Of a DNA stretch of 64,000 nt, positions 43,912-53,092 are shown one piece after another. How positions within the stretch are numbered: the stretch's first letter is position 1; each line of letters opens with the position of its first letter. Location: positions 434,001-498,000 of the forward strand of contig CP036526.1 in assembly GCA_007741555.1 (NCBI GenBank). The letters run 5' to 3'. Source of the stretch: Stieleria marina (GTDB taxonomy: Bacteria > Planctomycetota > Planctomycetia > Pirellulales > Pirellulaceae). A program made the position numbers and the translations under genes. The notes under the pieces are model-generated. The model made no database searches and was not told the origin of the DNA. It worked only from the letters and a program-made list of their open reading frames with translations.

Positions 43912-45761
43912 TCGCCAAACAATCCGTCTTAATACGCTTTGTGTTGTTGTCGCTCGCTGCCACAGCCGTGGTTGGCTGCGGTGATGCAGAGCCGCTTGCA
44001 GGCAAACCGCGTGTTACCAACGAGGCTCAGGTCTCAAAGCAAAAAGCGGTTGCGAATAAAGTCGACGTTTCGATTGAACAAACCAGTATTGCGGATTCCA
44101 CGACGAAATTACCGGCGGTCGAAGTGGCCATCGAAGAGGGTACGGTAGCGGACACGTCACGCGAGTCGATGGCGGAACCTCAGGCACCAGTTGGTCCGAT
44201 CGAACAGCCAAATCCGCTGCCGACAATCGATCCGCCACCGTTTCGACTGTTGCTGCCGACCTCCGAAGGTCCGCTGCTGGTGGATGTAGAAATTTTGATT
44301 GACGACGTGCCGCTTGCGACTTCTTACGAGGACCGGATTCGTCAGATACTTGTTGATGCTGACGACAACGAAGACGATTCGACTAGTTGGAAAGAGTTTC
44401 TTGACTACATCGACTCGGACGTGCAACAGTTTGGGCGCAACGTAGCCGGAGATCGTGGTCAACGCCGCAATACGATCAAGCTACAAGACCGCAACCGAAA
44501 CGCAAAAGTCGATTTCAGTGAGGCCGTGAATGTGCTCTTCCGTCAATCGGGTTTCGATGGCCCGTTCCGATTGAAGGGCACGGACTACTATCGAGGTCGT
44601 CATGGTGATTCGAGAGTTTTTGCGGCGATCGATCAGGATCAGAGCCAGGGATTGAGTGAGCTGGAAATTGCCGGTGCGACGCAGGCACTGTTTCGTCTGG
44701 ATCAGAATCTGGATCAGAAAATCGATTTGTTAGAAATCATGCCAGTCGTGTCAGACAACGACGATCCGGCTTGGAAAAAACGGCGGTCCAATCGACATGG
44801 CACCGTCGCGATGGATTTGAATGGGTATGTGGATTGGACGATGATGGCGTATTCCTTGGACGCACAGAGGAAGCGACGCCCTTTCCAGCTATCCGAAAAC
44901 CCGATCGATCAGCTGGACCAAAACGCTGACGGTACGATTGATTTGGCAGAGACAAAGGAGATTCGATTGTGCGAACCGGATCTGATCGTCACGGCAAATG
45001 TTTCGGGGAATCCGGGGGAAAAAGAACGACTGTCGATTCGATGGATACGTTCGGATCTGCAATCGCTTGTGCAAGTGAGCGAATTTCCATCATTGTTTTC
45101 TATCGCAGATCAGAGGTTTCAATTGTGCATGTCGCTGCAGGATCGATCCGATGGCGGCAATCGGGTTCCTGCCCAGGCTTTCGCGGTGCTGGACGCTAAT
45201 AACGATGGCGAGTTGGATGAGGCCGAAATTCCTGAGCCGTTGCAGGAACAATATCCGCTCAAGGACTTTGATGCTGACAAGAACGGCAAGCTTTCGCTCG
45301 AAGAGATCAACAACTCGGTGCTGGGAAAGCCGCCGATGTGGAGCGTGCAGTTACGAGGGCGGGCTGCCGAATTTCCCGATGCGCTCTTTGCGTTTTTGGA
45401 TTCGAACCATGACTTGGTTCTCTCGACACGCGAGTGCACCGAAGCAACCCGTCGGTTGAATTCCATCCGAGCAGATGCAGCGGAATTGTCGGCTGAATTA
45501 GTGCCTAGCTCGTATAATGTTCAGATCGTGCGAGGCGACCCCGCTCAACAGGGCCGTTTGTTTCGGTTTACGCCGCCGGTCAAGGATTCCGACCCTCCGT
45601 ATCCGTCCCCTCGCTGGGCAAGTCGCATGGATGCTAACTTGGATGGCGAGATTTCGCAGTTGGAATTTGTTGGGACGGCGAAGCAGTTTCGAAAACTGGA
45701 TGTTGACGAAGATGGTTTCGTCGATCAGTCCGAAGCACGATCATTTGGGAATTTACCATGA
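43908..45761 (+). CDS. lipoprotein with about ten EF-hand motifs
   Basis: A 617-residue protein from a TTG at 43908 that overlaps the previous stop. A lipobox-like AVVGC places the lipid Cys at residue 24. EF-hand or dockerin-like calcium loops are spread along the chain, including DRNRNAKVDFSE, DQDQSQGLSELE, DQNLDQKIDLLE, DQNADGTIDLAE, DANNDGELDEAE, DADKNGKLSLEE, DANLDGEISQLE and DVDEDGFVDQSE. Several have the canonical Asp-x-Asn/Asp-x-Asp/Asn-Gly pattern. It likely binds calcium at the membrane surface. Its start overlaps the DUF1501 stop and its end overlaps the msrA start, so it is part of one operon. The partner is unknown. Confidence 0.88.
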   Translation: MIAKQSVLIRFVLLSLAATAVVGCGDAEPLAGKPRVTNEAQVSKQKAVANKVDVSIEQTSIADSTTKLPAVEVAIEEGTVADTSRESMAEPQAPVGPIEQPNPLPTIDPPPFRLLLPTSEGPLLVDVEILIDDVPLATSYEDRIRQILVDADDNEDDSTSWKEFLDYIDSDVQQFGRNVAGDRGQRRNTIKLQDRNRNAKVDFSEAVNVLFRQSGFDGPFRLKGTDYYRGRHGDSRVFAAIDQDQSQGLSELEIAGATQALFRLDQNLDQKIDLLEIMPVVSDNDDPAWKKRRSNRHGTVAMDLNGYVDWTMMAYSLDAQRKRRPFQLSENPIDQLDQNADGTIDLAETKEIRLCEPDLIVTANVSGNPGEKERLSIRWIRSDLQSLVQVSEFPSLFSIADQRFQLCMSLQDRSDGGNRVPAQAFAVLDANNDGELDEAEIPEPLQEQYPLKDFDADKNGKLSLEEINNSVLGKPPMWSVQLRGRAAEFPDALFAFLDSNHDLVLSTRECTEATRRLNSIRADAAELSAELVPSSYNVQIVRGDPAQQGRLFRFTPPVKDSDPPYPSPRWASRMDANLDGEISQLEFVGTAKQFRKLDVDEDGFVDQSEARSFGNLP

Positions 45762-46423
45762 ACCAGGTTCTGACAATCGCTCTGCTTTCGTTATTTGCGA
45801 TTGGTTGTGGCGGTCAGACGACTGCGGTTACAACCACGCAAGTGAACAGTCCCCAGTCGCAAGACACTACTCCGCAGGATTCAAACGTGACGTTAGAAAA
45901 AGCAACTTTCGGGGCCGGGTGTTTTTGGTGTGTCGAAGCCGTCTTTAAAATGCTTGACGGGGTCGAAAGCGTGGCATCAGGCTACATGGGAGGCGAAGTC
46001 GATTACCCGACGTACGAGCAGGTCTGCAAAGGTACGACTGGTCACGCTGAAGTAATCGAGATTCAATACGATCCGAGCAAGATTACGTTTGCCGAACTGT
46101 TGGAAGTGTTCTGGAAGACTCACGACCCAACCACGTTGAACCAACAAGGCAATGATAGGGGGACGCAGTACCGATCAGCTGTCTTCTACCACAACGCAGA
46201 GCAGAAAGAGTTGGCTGAGACGTACAAGAAGAAGTTGAACGAGGAGAAAGCCTTTGCCAATCCGATTGTCACTGAGATCACCGAAGCGTCAAAGATGTAT
46301 GTTGCCGAGGACTATCACCAAGACTACTTCAACTTGAACAAGTCGAATCCGTACTGCAACGCAGTGATTCCGCCCAAGTTGGAGAAACTCAAGAAGGTGT
46401 TTGGGGACAAGTTGAAAAAGTAG
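45758..46423 (+). CDS. msrA: lipoprotein peptide-methionine (S)-S-oxide reductase
   Basis: A 221-residue MsrA. The N-terminus MNQVLTIALLSLFAIGCGGQ is a lipoprotein signal with Cys17, so the enzyme is exported. GAGCFWCVEAVF holds catalytic Cys55. SGYMGGEVDYPTYEQVCKGT, GHAEVIEIQYDP and HDPTTLNQQGNDRGTQYRSA are family-wide substrate and structural motifs. It reduces methionine-S-sulfoxide in proteins. Its ATG overlaps the stop of the EF-hand gene, which suggests repair of oxidised envelope proteins, perhaps of this operon. Confidence 0.94.
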   Translation: MNQVLTIALLSLFAIGCGGQTTAVTTTQVNSPQSQDTTPQDSNVTLEKATFGAGCFWCVEAVFKMLDGVESVASGYMGGEVDYPTYEQVCKGTTGHAEVIEIQYDPSKITFAELLEVFWKTHDPTTLNQQGNDRGTQYRSAVFYHNAEQKELAETYKKKLNEEKAFANPIVTEITEASKMYVAEDYHQDYFNLNKSNPYCNAVIPPKLEKLKKVFGDKLKK

Positions 46424-46497
46424 GTCGCTCCGTGCGATGCGGAATCCTTTTGCTTCCTGCGACGAAGCGAGTTGTGGTGTGATTGATGGCCTGGCTG

Positions 46498-49473
46498 TTA
46501 CTTGGCCTGCATTAGATAGGCGATCAAATCGGCCATGGATTGGACGTCGATGTTTTTCTCCATGCCTTCTGGCATGATCGATACGCCTGTGCTTTGGAGC
46601 GTTTCAATTTCCGTTCGGGATATTGTTTCGCTCACTCCTTCACCGCGGCTAAGTGTAATGCTGTTTGCGGTTTCTGAAGTGATCATCCCCGTGAGCGTCC
46701 GGCCATCGTCAGAGAGCAGCACATAATTAAGGTACTGAGGATTCACTTCCCGATTCGGGTCCAATACGTTGGTCAAAATCGCGGCCGGGCCACGATTTTT
46801 CATGGCCGCCAGGTTTGGCCCTAATTCGTTTCCAAAGCCTTCGGTCTTGTGACAAGCCGAGCAGTTTTTTTTGAATACGTTGCGTCCTCGATCGATGTCA
46901 CCTTTCGCGTCGATCACCGACTGGTAGCTTTGCACCACCTCGTCGCGTCCGCCCGTATCGAGGGAACTAAGGTACTGCTTTGCTGTTAGGGCAATTTTTG
47001 ACTGTTTTGATTTCGTCAGTAGCTTCAGTCGTGCGATCGGAAGGTCGCGTAGTTCGACTTTCTTTTGGTCTACCGCATCAAACATCGTTAGGACTCGTTC
47101 TGGTCGTGCCAGCAGACACTCCGTGGCGGCCGATCGTAAGGCTGGGCTCAGCGATGGCCAAAAACTGATCAGCGTGGATGCGACGCCTGGATGATTGAAC
47201 GTGCCGAGAGTTCGGACGGCCGCTTTTTGGATTGATGGCGGTTGCTGTTGGTCGATCAGGTCGTTTAGCGTTTCTTGAATATCGGCAAAAGATCCGAACG
47301 CCAAAGAATCGATCGCAGCGACACGGCTTGAGAGACTGTCGCTTTGATCGGCTGCGGTCAGCTTGGCTGCATCGAGCATTTCTGCTTTCAGTTTGTCGAT
47401 GTCTTTCAGGTAGCCTTCCGCGGCAAGCTTTGCGAGGTTGCTATTGTCGTCGCCGCGTTTGCGAAGGAGTGGCCCAGCGATTGGTAGTACGAAAGCGGCA
47501 CCCGCATCGGGGAAAAGCTCGACTGCGTTGATCGCCATCCAGAGCTCGCCGCGCACATCTCGCCGGCTGATCTGGTCGGCCAGATCCAACAAAAGCTGGC
47601 TCGCCGCTGCGCCGCGAAAGTCGGGGTCGGCAAACAAGATCGAAAACAATTCTGCGGCGGTGTCAGGGACTGAACTTTGCACAGCAATGCGAGTCCAAAT
47701 CGATTGGTCCTGCTTGGCAATGCTCGCGAGCGTGTGTTGTCGATCCGGATGCACGATTTCACTGATCGCATAAGCGACTTCAGTGCGCACTGCCAGCGAG
47801 GGATCTTTGGAAAGACGCAGGATCTCTTTGGCCAAGGCTTGCACCAGCCCGAATCGATCGGCAAGTGTGACGGCATGGCGGCGGACGTTTTCGTTGGGAT
47901 GTCGTAGCGGCCGTTGCAGTAGGTCGGCCGTCAGTGCATCCAAGCCGCTCAGGGCGTACATCGCATGCAGCGTCGCGACGGGCTGGTCAAAGGAAGCTAC
48001 TTGTTGCTGAAGAGCACGGATTGAGGTCGGATCTTGCCTTTCAAATATTAGGCGCGAAGCGGTTTCGCGGTGCCAAGCGTTGGGGTGAGCCAACAACGTG
48101 ACCAGTACTTCGGTGCTTTCCTTCGTCAGATTCGGTGTTGGACGCCCTGTAAATCCTGTGGGAACAAGGCGGTAGATTCGGCCGCGATCACGTCCCGCGG
48201 TCAAGTCCAGATGCTGTTTGATTTCGGGCGGCAGACTTTTGGGATGTTCGATGACTTCGCGACAAACATCGATCACGTGGAGAGAACCGTCAGGAGCGTT
48301 TGCAAACTGCGCGGGACGAAACCAAATGTCAGTCGACGCCACAAACTCGCTTTTTGCATCCATGCGATGTGCCTTGAAGTCCAACCCACTGGGCTCCAAA
48401 CGTTTTCGGTGAATTAGGTTGCTTCCAACATCACCGACAATCGCAATGCCTTTGTCCGTTGCTGGCCAAGCGTCGCCGCGATAGATCGTGATTCCCGTTG
48501 CGCCAGTAAAGTAACCGGCTGCTCGGCCGCCACCTTCGATCGGTCCAGACACTTTGCCGGAAACACGTAGCCGAGTCCGCACGATTCGCCAAGGTTCGAC
48601 TGGGCTGGTGCGGAAGACTTCGGCCTGCGGCCCATCGACTGCGATCGAGACAAGTGCCGAAGGAGCGTTGACGTAGCGGTTGCGAGCGATTCGATTGTCG
48701 TCGTACATCACCTGCATGATGTGATTGCTGTTGGACGAAGCGAACTTGCGTCCCCAGTCGTCAAAGCACATTCCGTGTTGAGCAGCGCCGCTTGTCGGAG
48801 TGAATTCGTAGGTGCGCGGATCAAACGCCAAGTCGCGGCCGCGAACGTTCACGGGCGGGCCAGTCGATTCAGCGATTTTGATTTGTCCGCCGACGCTGCT
48901 GCAAGCGATATGAATTCGATTGTCCAATCCCCATCGCATCGAATTCATCAGACCCTGGACGTTGGAAGTGCCAAACCCCGTCAGGACCACCTTTTTTTCG
49001 TCCGCAACGCCATCCCCATCAGTGTCTTTGAAATAGAGCAAATCTGGCGCGTCGCCTACAAAGAGTCCTCCGTCGTACGGGTAGATTGCGGTTGGCCAAT
49101 CAAGTCCGCTCGCAAATTCGGTGCGGTGGTCATAGGCGCCATCGTTGTCCGTGTCACTGAGTAGGCCGATCGTCGAAATCTGCTTGTCTTGGTCCTCGCT
49201 GTAGCCACGCATTTCACAAACGAACATCCGTCCGTCGGCAGCCCACTCAATTGCCACCGGCGAACCGATCAGGGGCTCTGCTGCGACCAATTGCATCTCG
49301 TAGCCATCGGCCACTTCAAAGGTCTTCAGTGCATCTGCTGGCGCCGTGGGCGGAATTCGCGGCAGCTCGCTTGAAAAATCGTCTGCTTCGGCAAGAGGTG
49401 CCGTTAGTAGAGACGTCAGCACGAAAACGACACTGCAAAAAATCTTGGCGATGAAACTTAGATAGCAAGTCAT
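46498..49473 (-). CDS. PVC-type heme-binding CxxCH propeller protein
   Basis: A 991-residue secreted protein. After a signal peptide (to about residue 30), residues about 45-420 form a TIGR02604-type propeller domain (YEMQLVAAEPLIGSPVAIEW, DGRMFVCEMRGY, VQGLMNSMRWGLDNRIHIAC). A long HEAT-like helical region follows (about 450-830). The C-terminus is a TIGR02603-type cytochrome c domain with CSACH at 871-875 and a Met in IMPEGM as possible axial ligand. Such proteins are typical of planctomycetes and related phyla and are thought to oxidise sugars or other ligands. The stop codon of the ceramidase-like gene upstream overlaps its start by four bases. Confidence 0.93.
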   Translation of the reverse strand: MTCYLSFIAKIFCSVVFVLTSLLTAPLAEADDFSSELPRIPPTAPADALKTFEVADGYEMQLVAAEPLIGSPVAIEWAADGRMFVCEMRGYSEDQDKQISTIGLLSDTDNDGAYDHRTEFASGLDWPTAIYPYDGGLFVGDAPDLLYFKDTDGDGVADEKKVVLTGFGTSNVQGLMNSMRWGLDNRIHIACSSVGGQIKIAESTGPPVNVRGRDLAFDPRTYEFTPTSGAAQHGMCFDDWGRKFASSNSNHIMQVMYDDNRIARNRYVNAPSALVSIAVDGPQAEVFRTSPVEPWRIVRTRLRVSGKVSGPIEGGGRAAGYFTGATGITIYRGDAWPATDKGIAIVGDVGSNLIHRKRLEPSGLDFKAHRMDAKSEFVASTDIWFRPAQFANAPDGSLHVIDVCREVIEHPKSLPPEIKQHLDLTAGRDRGRIYRLVPTGFTGRPTPNLTKESTEVLVTLLAHPNAWHRETASRLIFERQDPTSIRALQQQVASFDQPVATLHAMYALSGLDALTADLLQRPLRHPNENVRRHAVTLADRFGLVQALAKEILRLSKDPSLAVRTEVAYAISEIVHPDRQHTLASIAKQDQSIWTRIAVQSSVPDTAAELFSILFADPDFRGAAASQLLLDLADQISRRDVRGELWMAINAVELFPDAGAAFVLPIAGPLLRKRGDDNSNLAKLAAEGYLKDIDKLKAEMLDAAKLTAADQSDSLSSRVAAIDSLAFGSFADIQETLNDLIDQQQPPSIQKAAVRTLGTFNHPGVASTLISFWPSLSPALRSAATECLLARPERVLTMFDAVDQKKVELRDLPIARLKLLTKSKQSKIALTAKQYLSSLDTGGRDEVVQSYQSVIDAKGDIDRGRNVFKKNCSACHKTEGFGNELGPNLAAMKNRGPAAILTNVLDPNREVNPQYLNYVLLSDDGRTLTGMITSETANSITLSRGEGVSETISRTEIETLQSTGVSIMPEGMEKNIDVQSMADLIAYLMQAK

Positions 49474-50870
49474 TTCGATTCCTCGCCCAAAAGAGACTTC
49501 ATGCCGTCAATCAACACTTTTTCGACGCTGGGGGCGACCTTGGAGGCCCGCTCGCTGGTTTCGTATCCGCCCTGACCATAGGCCTCTTCGATTCCGATGT
49601 AGCCTGGCCCGTAGTCGCCGTAGGCAGCCATCGCGATCTGCAGATCGGGTCGCATGGCTTTGGCAGCCAGTTGGTATTCGACAAACAGTTCGCCGGGCAT
49701 GTGCAAAATTCGCACGTTGCCAACTTTCAGGCACGCCAAGTCGATCTTGTGACCGCTTTCGCATCGGAGTACCCAAGCGAGTTGCTCAGGACCGCCCCAG
49801 TATTCGTTTGGTTTCCATTGTGATAGTTGCTCGCGAAGTTCGTCGCGTTTCAAGTGTTGACTGACCGGCAAAGCGACTGGCTGCACGGACCAGCCAATGT
49901 CATCCGCGGTAACGGCAAACTTTTCGGTCGATGCAAGCGATCGCTTCATGGCGTCAGCGACGCGAGCGGCCAAAATCAACCGGTTCTCTTTGTTGCCATC
50001 GTTGTATTTTCCTGCGCCGATATTGCCGCCCGCGCCGTTAAAATGGACGTGTAATGCGGAAGGCAGATCTTGACCACGCATGATTCGCGCGATGCCTGGA
50101 AAGTCCGGACTAGGAACGCCGGTCCGGTAATAACTCTGTGGATGACAGGCGTAGTAGCTGAGCACGGCGATCGGGCTATCGTCGTTCCAAAAAGAAAGTG
50201 TCGAGAGTGCTGGGTCGATGGTGCCTTCGGGCAGAGCACGCAGTTTGGGATCGCGGCACGTCGTGTAGCGTGTTTGTGTGACTTGGCCGGATTCGTCTTG
50301 TAGCCTTCGATTGGACGCGACTTTTTCGACGTCCGCGTTTCCAAAACCTGCGTGAGTGACGGGTTGTGCATTGGCAATCGATTCGGCGACCGCAGTCTCC
50401 AATTCCTTCAGCACTTCACGAGCAAATGATCCTTGGTGTGCGCCCAAGTCTGTTGCACCGATTTCATTTAGCAATCGTTCGGCTGTAAAATCGGAACGCG
50501 GCGCGTCATGCTGATGGAGCGTATGAACTGCCACTCTCGCTCGTGTTGTTCCAGCGGCACGAGCGATCGCATCGCGAAAGGCATCGTGAGCTTCGTTGCC
50601 GATGCCGATCCAGTCCACCGCGCACACGGCGACCGGTTCTTGGGAACCGAGTAAAACAAGTCCTCGGCAGCGTAGGCCTAATTCGTCAACGCGTTTCACT
50701 CGGTCGTAGGCCATCATAAAACCGACGGGTGGCGTCACATCGATATCGAAGCGAGCGATTCGTAGAGCGTTTTTTTCGTGTGGGGGTTCATCTGCGTAGG
50801 AGACGCAGGTAGCTGAACAAACGGCGATCAGCAGGTGGCAGAGGAACCAGGCGGGATTTGCGTGATGCAT
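49470..50870 (-). CDS. secreted neutral ceramidase-like protein
   Basis: A 466-residue protein with a signal peptide (to about residue 26). RIARFDIDVTPPVGFMMA is the usual start of the neutral/alkaline ceramidase N-terminal domain family. RARVAVHTLHQHDAP carries His residues at the zinc-site position. AVLSYYACHPQSYY, HVHFNGAGGNIGAGKYN and VRILHMPGELFVEYQL match later family positions. The protein is shorter than true ceramidases and lacks their C-terminal domain, so the substrate may not be ceramide. It is translationally coupled to the heme propeller protein, and the two may act together in the periplasm. Confidence 0.82.
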   Translation of the reverse strand: MHHANPAWFLCHLLIAVCSATCVSYADEPPHEKNALRIARFDIDVTPPVGFMMAYDRVKRVDELGLRCRGLVLLGSQEPVAVCAVDWIGIGNEAHDAFRDAIARAAGTTRARVAVHTLHQHDAPRSDFTAERLLNEIGATDLGAHQGSFAREVLKELETAVAESIANAQPVTHAGFGNADVEKVASNRRLQDESGQVTQTRYTTCRDPKLRALPEGTIDPALSTLSFWNDDSPIAVLSYYACHPQSYYRTGVPSPDFPGIARIMRGQDLPSALHVHFNGAGGNIGAGKYNDGNKENRLILAARVADAMKRSLASTEKFAVTADDIGWSVQPVALPVSQHLKRDELREQLSQWKPNEYWGGPEQLAWVLRCESGHKIDLACLKVGNVRILHMPGELFVEYQLAAKAMRPDLQIAMAAYGDYGPGYIGIEEAYGQGGYETSERASKVAPSVEKVLIDGMKSLLGEESK

Positions 50871-50962
50871 TGGTATTCCTTCAAAGGTGGGAGCAGATAG
50901 TCTAGCTCGTCGATGGACTGATTTGTTTGCCGGGTGAGCTGAATTTTACGGTTGTCCAAGGG

Positions 50963-50996
50963 GGCCGCGCCGCGAGTCACGTCTCGTCGCGCGGCC
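50963..50996. other. GC-rich hairpin in divergent intergenic region
   Basis: GGCCGCGC (50963-50970) pairs with GCGCGGCC (50989-50996), and inside it CGAG (50973-50976) pairs with CTCG (50983-50986). It lies between the divergent ceramidase-like and SGNH genes and could be an operator or a leader hairpin of the SGNH gene. Confidence 0.4.
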
Positions 50997-51066
50997 AACG
51001 CGACTGGTGTACACTGCTGGAATTCCCAGGTCGTTTCGCACAGAGAATTTGCAGAGAGAAGTTTCT

Positions 51067-52428
51067 ATGTTCCGCACTCTATTGATTGTCGCTTACGTAT
51101 GGATCGGTTTTGTCAGTTGGCTGCCCGCGCAAGAAACTGCCGTGGCCGAGCCCCCGACGCAGGCGTTTGTATTGCCTGCGACCGACGATGGTTTGCCCGG
51201 TGCCGGGCCGATCCGCAGCTACGATTGGTTTAAGAACCTTTGGAACAATCGCCGAAGCAAGTTTGCTGCTGACGCCGAGAAACAAACCGGAGCGATCGTG
51301 TTTCTAGGCGATTCGATCACGCAGGGCTGGGACGACAATTTTCGCGGTGATTTTGGTAACGCAAACGTTGCCAATCGAGGAATCAGCGGCGACACGACTC
51401 GCGGCATGTTGATGCGTCTTCAGCAAGATGTGCTTTCGCTGGATCCCGCGGGCGTCGTCATGCTGATGGGCACGAATGATCTGGAAGAGAAAGCGAATCC
51501 AGCTATGATCGCTGGTAATGTTCGGCTGATCATGGCGGAGTTAAAGGAGCACAACGCAAGCATGCCAATCGTGTGGTGCAACGTTTTTCCCAGCAGTGAT
51601 TCAAAGTCGCGACCCGCGAACAAGATCAAGGAGATTAACCGCTTGGTAGCAGCCGACATCAAAGGCGATGCTCAAGTCACAGTCGTCGACACGTGGACGT
51701 TGTTCGCGGACAAGAACGGGGATGCAAAGAAGTCCGAGTTTCCCGATCTGCTGCATCCCAACGGCATCGGCTATGCCAAGTGGAAATTGGCAATCACGCC
51801 CGTTTTGGAAACACTGGGCTTGATCGACGTGCCTGCGGACGTTTTTCAGATCGAAGCCGGCTATGAAAGTCTGTTCAATGGGAAAGACTTGAGCGGTTGG
51901 CGTTTCCTACCGACGACGGAGCAGATGAAAAAAGGCCGCGAGCGATGGCTCAGCCGAGATAAAAACGCACCGGTTTGGCCGATCGTGACGGAGGAATTGC
52001 AGTTTGACAACAAAGCAAGCACTCCGGCTGGACGCTACGTCGCAAAGAACGGCAGGCTGGTCGTGACGACACCTCCCGAAGGACGCAAAATCCAGCAATT
52101 GTGGACGACCAAGGAGTTTGCGGGCGATTTTCGATTGGTGTTGGAATTTCGCGCGACGCCGAATGCTGACAGCGGAGTCTTTCTGCGACAGCCACAATTG
52201 CAGTGCCGCGATTTTGCGTTGGCTGGTCCGTACAAGAAATTGAAGAACTACAAGGCTCAAGACTGGAACGAATTGGTTGTCGAAGTGAAGGGCAGTGTGG
52301 CGCATTGCACGTGCAACGGTGAAGTGATCGAAGAAGCGTTTAAGGTACCAGAGACTTCAGGGCCAATCGGATTGGAAGGCGATCGTGGTCAAGTCGAGTA
52401 CCGACGCATTCGCATCAAGGCACTGTAG
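51067..52428 (+). CDS. secreted SGNH hydrolase fused to DUF1080 domain
   Basis: A 453-residue protein from the ATG at 51067, with a signal peptide to about residue 22. Residues about 50-265 are an SGNH/GDSL esterase: FLGDSITQGW (Ser83), VANRGISGDTT, MLMGTNDLEEKA, and DLLHPNGIGYAKW with the catalytic Asp and His. Residues about 275-453 are a DUF1080 domain (YESLFNGKDLSGWRF, DFRLVLEFRATPNADSGVFL). An esterase joined to a glycoside-processing domain suggests deacetylation of esterified polysaccharide. It likely shares a transcript with the membrane gene 17 bases downstream. Confidence 0.9.
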   Translation: MFRTLLIVAYVWIGFVSWLPAQETAVAEPPTQAFVLPATDDGLPGAGPIRSYDWFKNLWNNRRSKFAADAEKQTGAIVFLGDSITQGWDDNFRGDFGNANVANRGISGDTTRGMLMRLQQDVLSLDPAGVVMLMGTNDLEEKANPAMIAGNVRLIMAELKEHNASMPIVWCNVFPSSDSKSRPANKIKEINRLVAADIKGDAQVTVVDTWTLFADKNGDAKKSEFPDLLHPNGIGYAKWKLAITPVLETLGLIDVPADVFQIEAGYESLFNGKDLSGWRFLPTTEQMKKGRERWLSRDKNAPVWPIVTEELQFDNKASTPAGRYVAKNGRLVVTTPPEGRKIQQLWTTKEFAGDFRLVLEFRATPNADSGVFLRQPQLQCRDFALAGPYKKLKNYKAQDWNELVVEVKGSVAHCTCNGEVIEEAFKVPETSGPIGLEGDRGQVEYRRIRIKAL

Positions 52429-52445
52429 CGCAGGAGCATTACGCC

Positions 52446-52958
52446 ATGATCGATCAAGCCACTGGCGAGTTCTTGCTGGTTGCCACGATCCGATTGGCGA
52501 TGGTTTGTTATTTCGCCCGTTTATTTGTCGCGGGTTGCCGCGTCATTGGTCGCGTGCCGACGCGATGGCAAGTCGTGCTGTGGACTCTCGGGTGCACGCT
52601 GTACACTGTTCATGTCCTGTGTGCTTTTGCCTTCGCGCATCAATGGAGTCACGCGGTCGCGTGGGAGTACACTGCACAAGAGACGCAAAGGTTGTTTGGC
52701 GTCCGGCGCGGTGAAGGACTCTGGGTGAATTATTTGTTCACGACTGTTTGGGGCGTCGATGTGGTTCGCCAAATGATCGCGTTAGTGCGCAGGAAGGCCA
52801 CGCACCCAGCGATCGACGTAGCCATTCAGCTGTTCATGGCATTTATCGTATTCAATGCGACGGCCGTCTTTGGACCCAGCGTCTATCGATACGCAGCAGT
52901 TCCGGTGGGGATCCTGTTAGCAATCAGTTATCACTGGCAAAAGCAATCCAGGACGTAG
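52446..52958 (+). CDS. small multi-pass membrane protein of unknown function
   Basis: A 170-residue protein with four or five predicted membrane helices (FLLVATIRLAMVCYFARLFV, VVLWTLGCTLYTVHVLCAFA, WVNYLFTTVWGVDVV, QLFMAFIVFNATAVFG, AVPVGILLAISYHW). No family motif is recognised. His and Trp residues occur within the helices, as in some heme or metal membrane proteins, but this is weak evidence. It starts 17 bases after the SGNH gene, so they probably form one operon. Confidence 0.75.
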   Translation: MIDQATGEFLLVATIRLAMVCYFARLFVAGCRVIGRVPTRWQVVLWTLGCTLYTVHVLCAFAFAHQWSHAVAWEYTAQETQRLFGVRRGEGLWVNYLFTTVWGVDVVRQMIALVRRKATHPAIDVAIQLFMAFIVFNATAVFGPSVYRYAAVPVGILLAISYHWQKQSRT

Positions 52959-53092
52959 CAGTTCATCGCCAAGTTTCGAGTTGCGTTTGAAACTATCAAG
53001 CAATCGCAGTGGTCGGGTGCCACATCCCATTCGGGGCGATGATTTGGCAGCGATCATTCCGTGCGACTTTGGAACCAGTTGGAGAACGAGAG

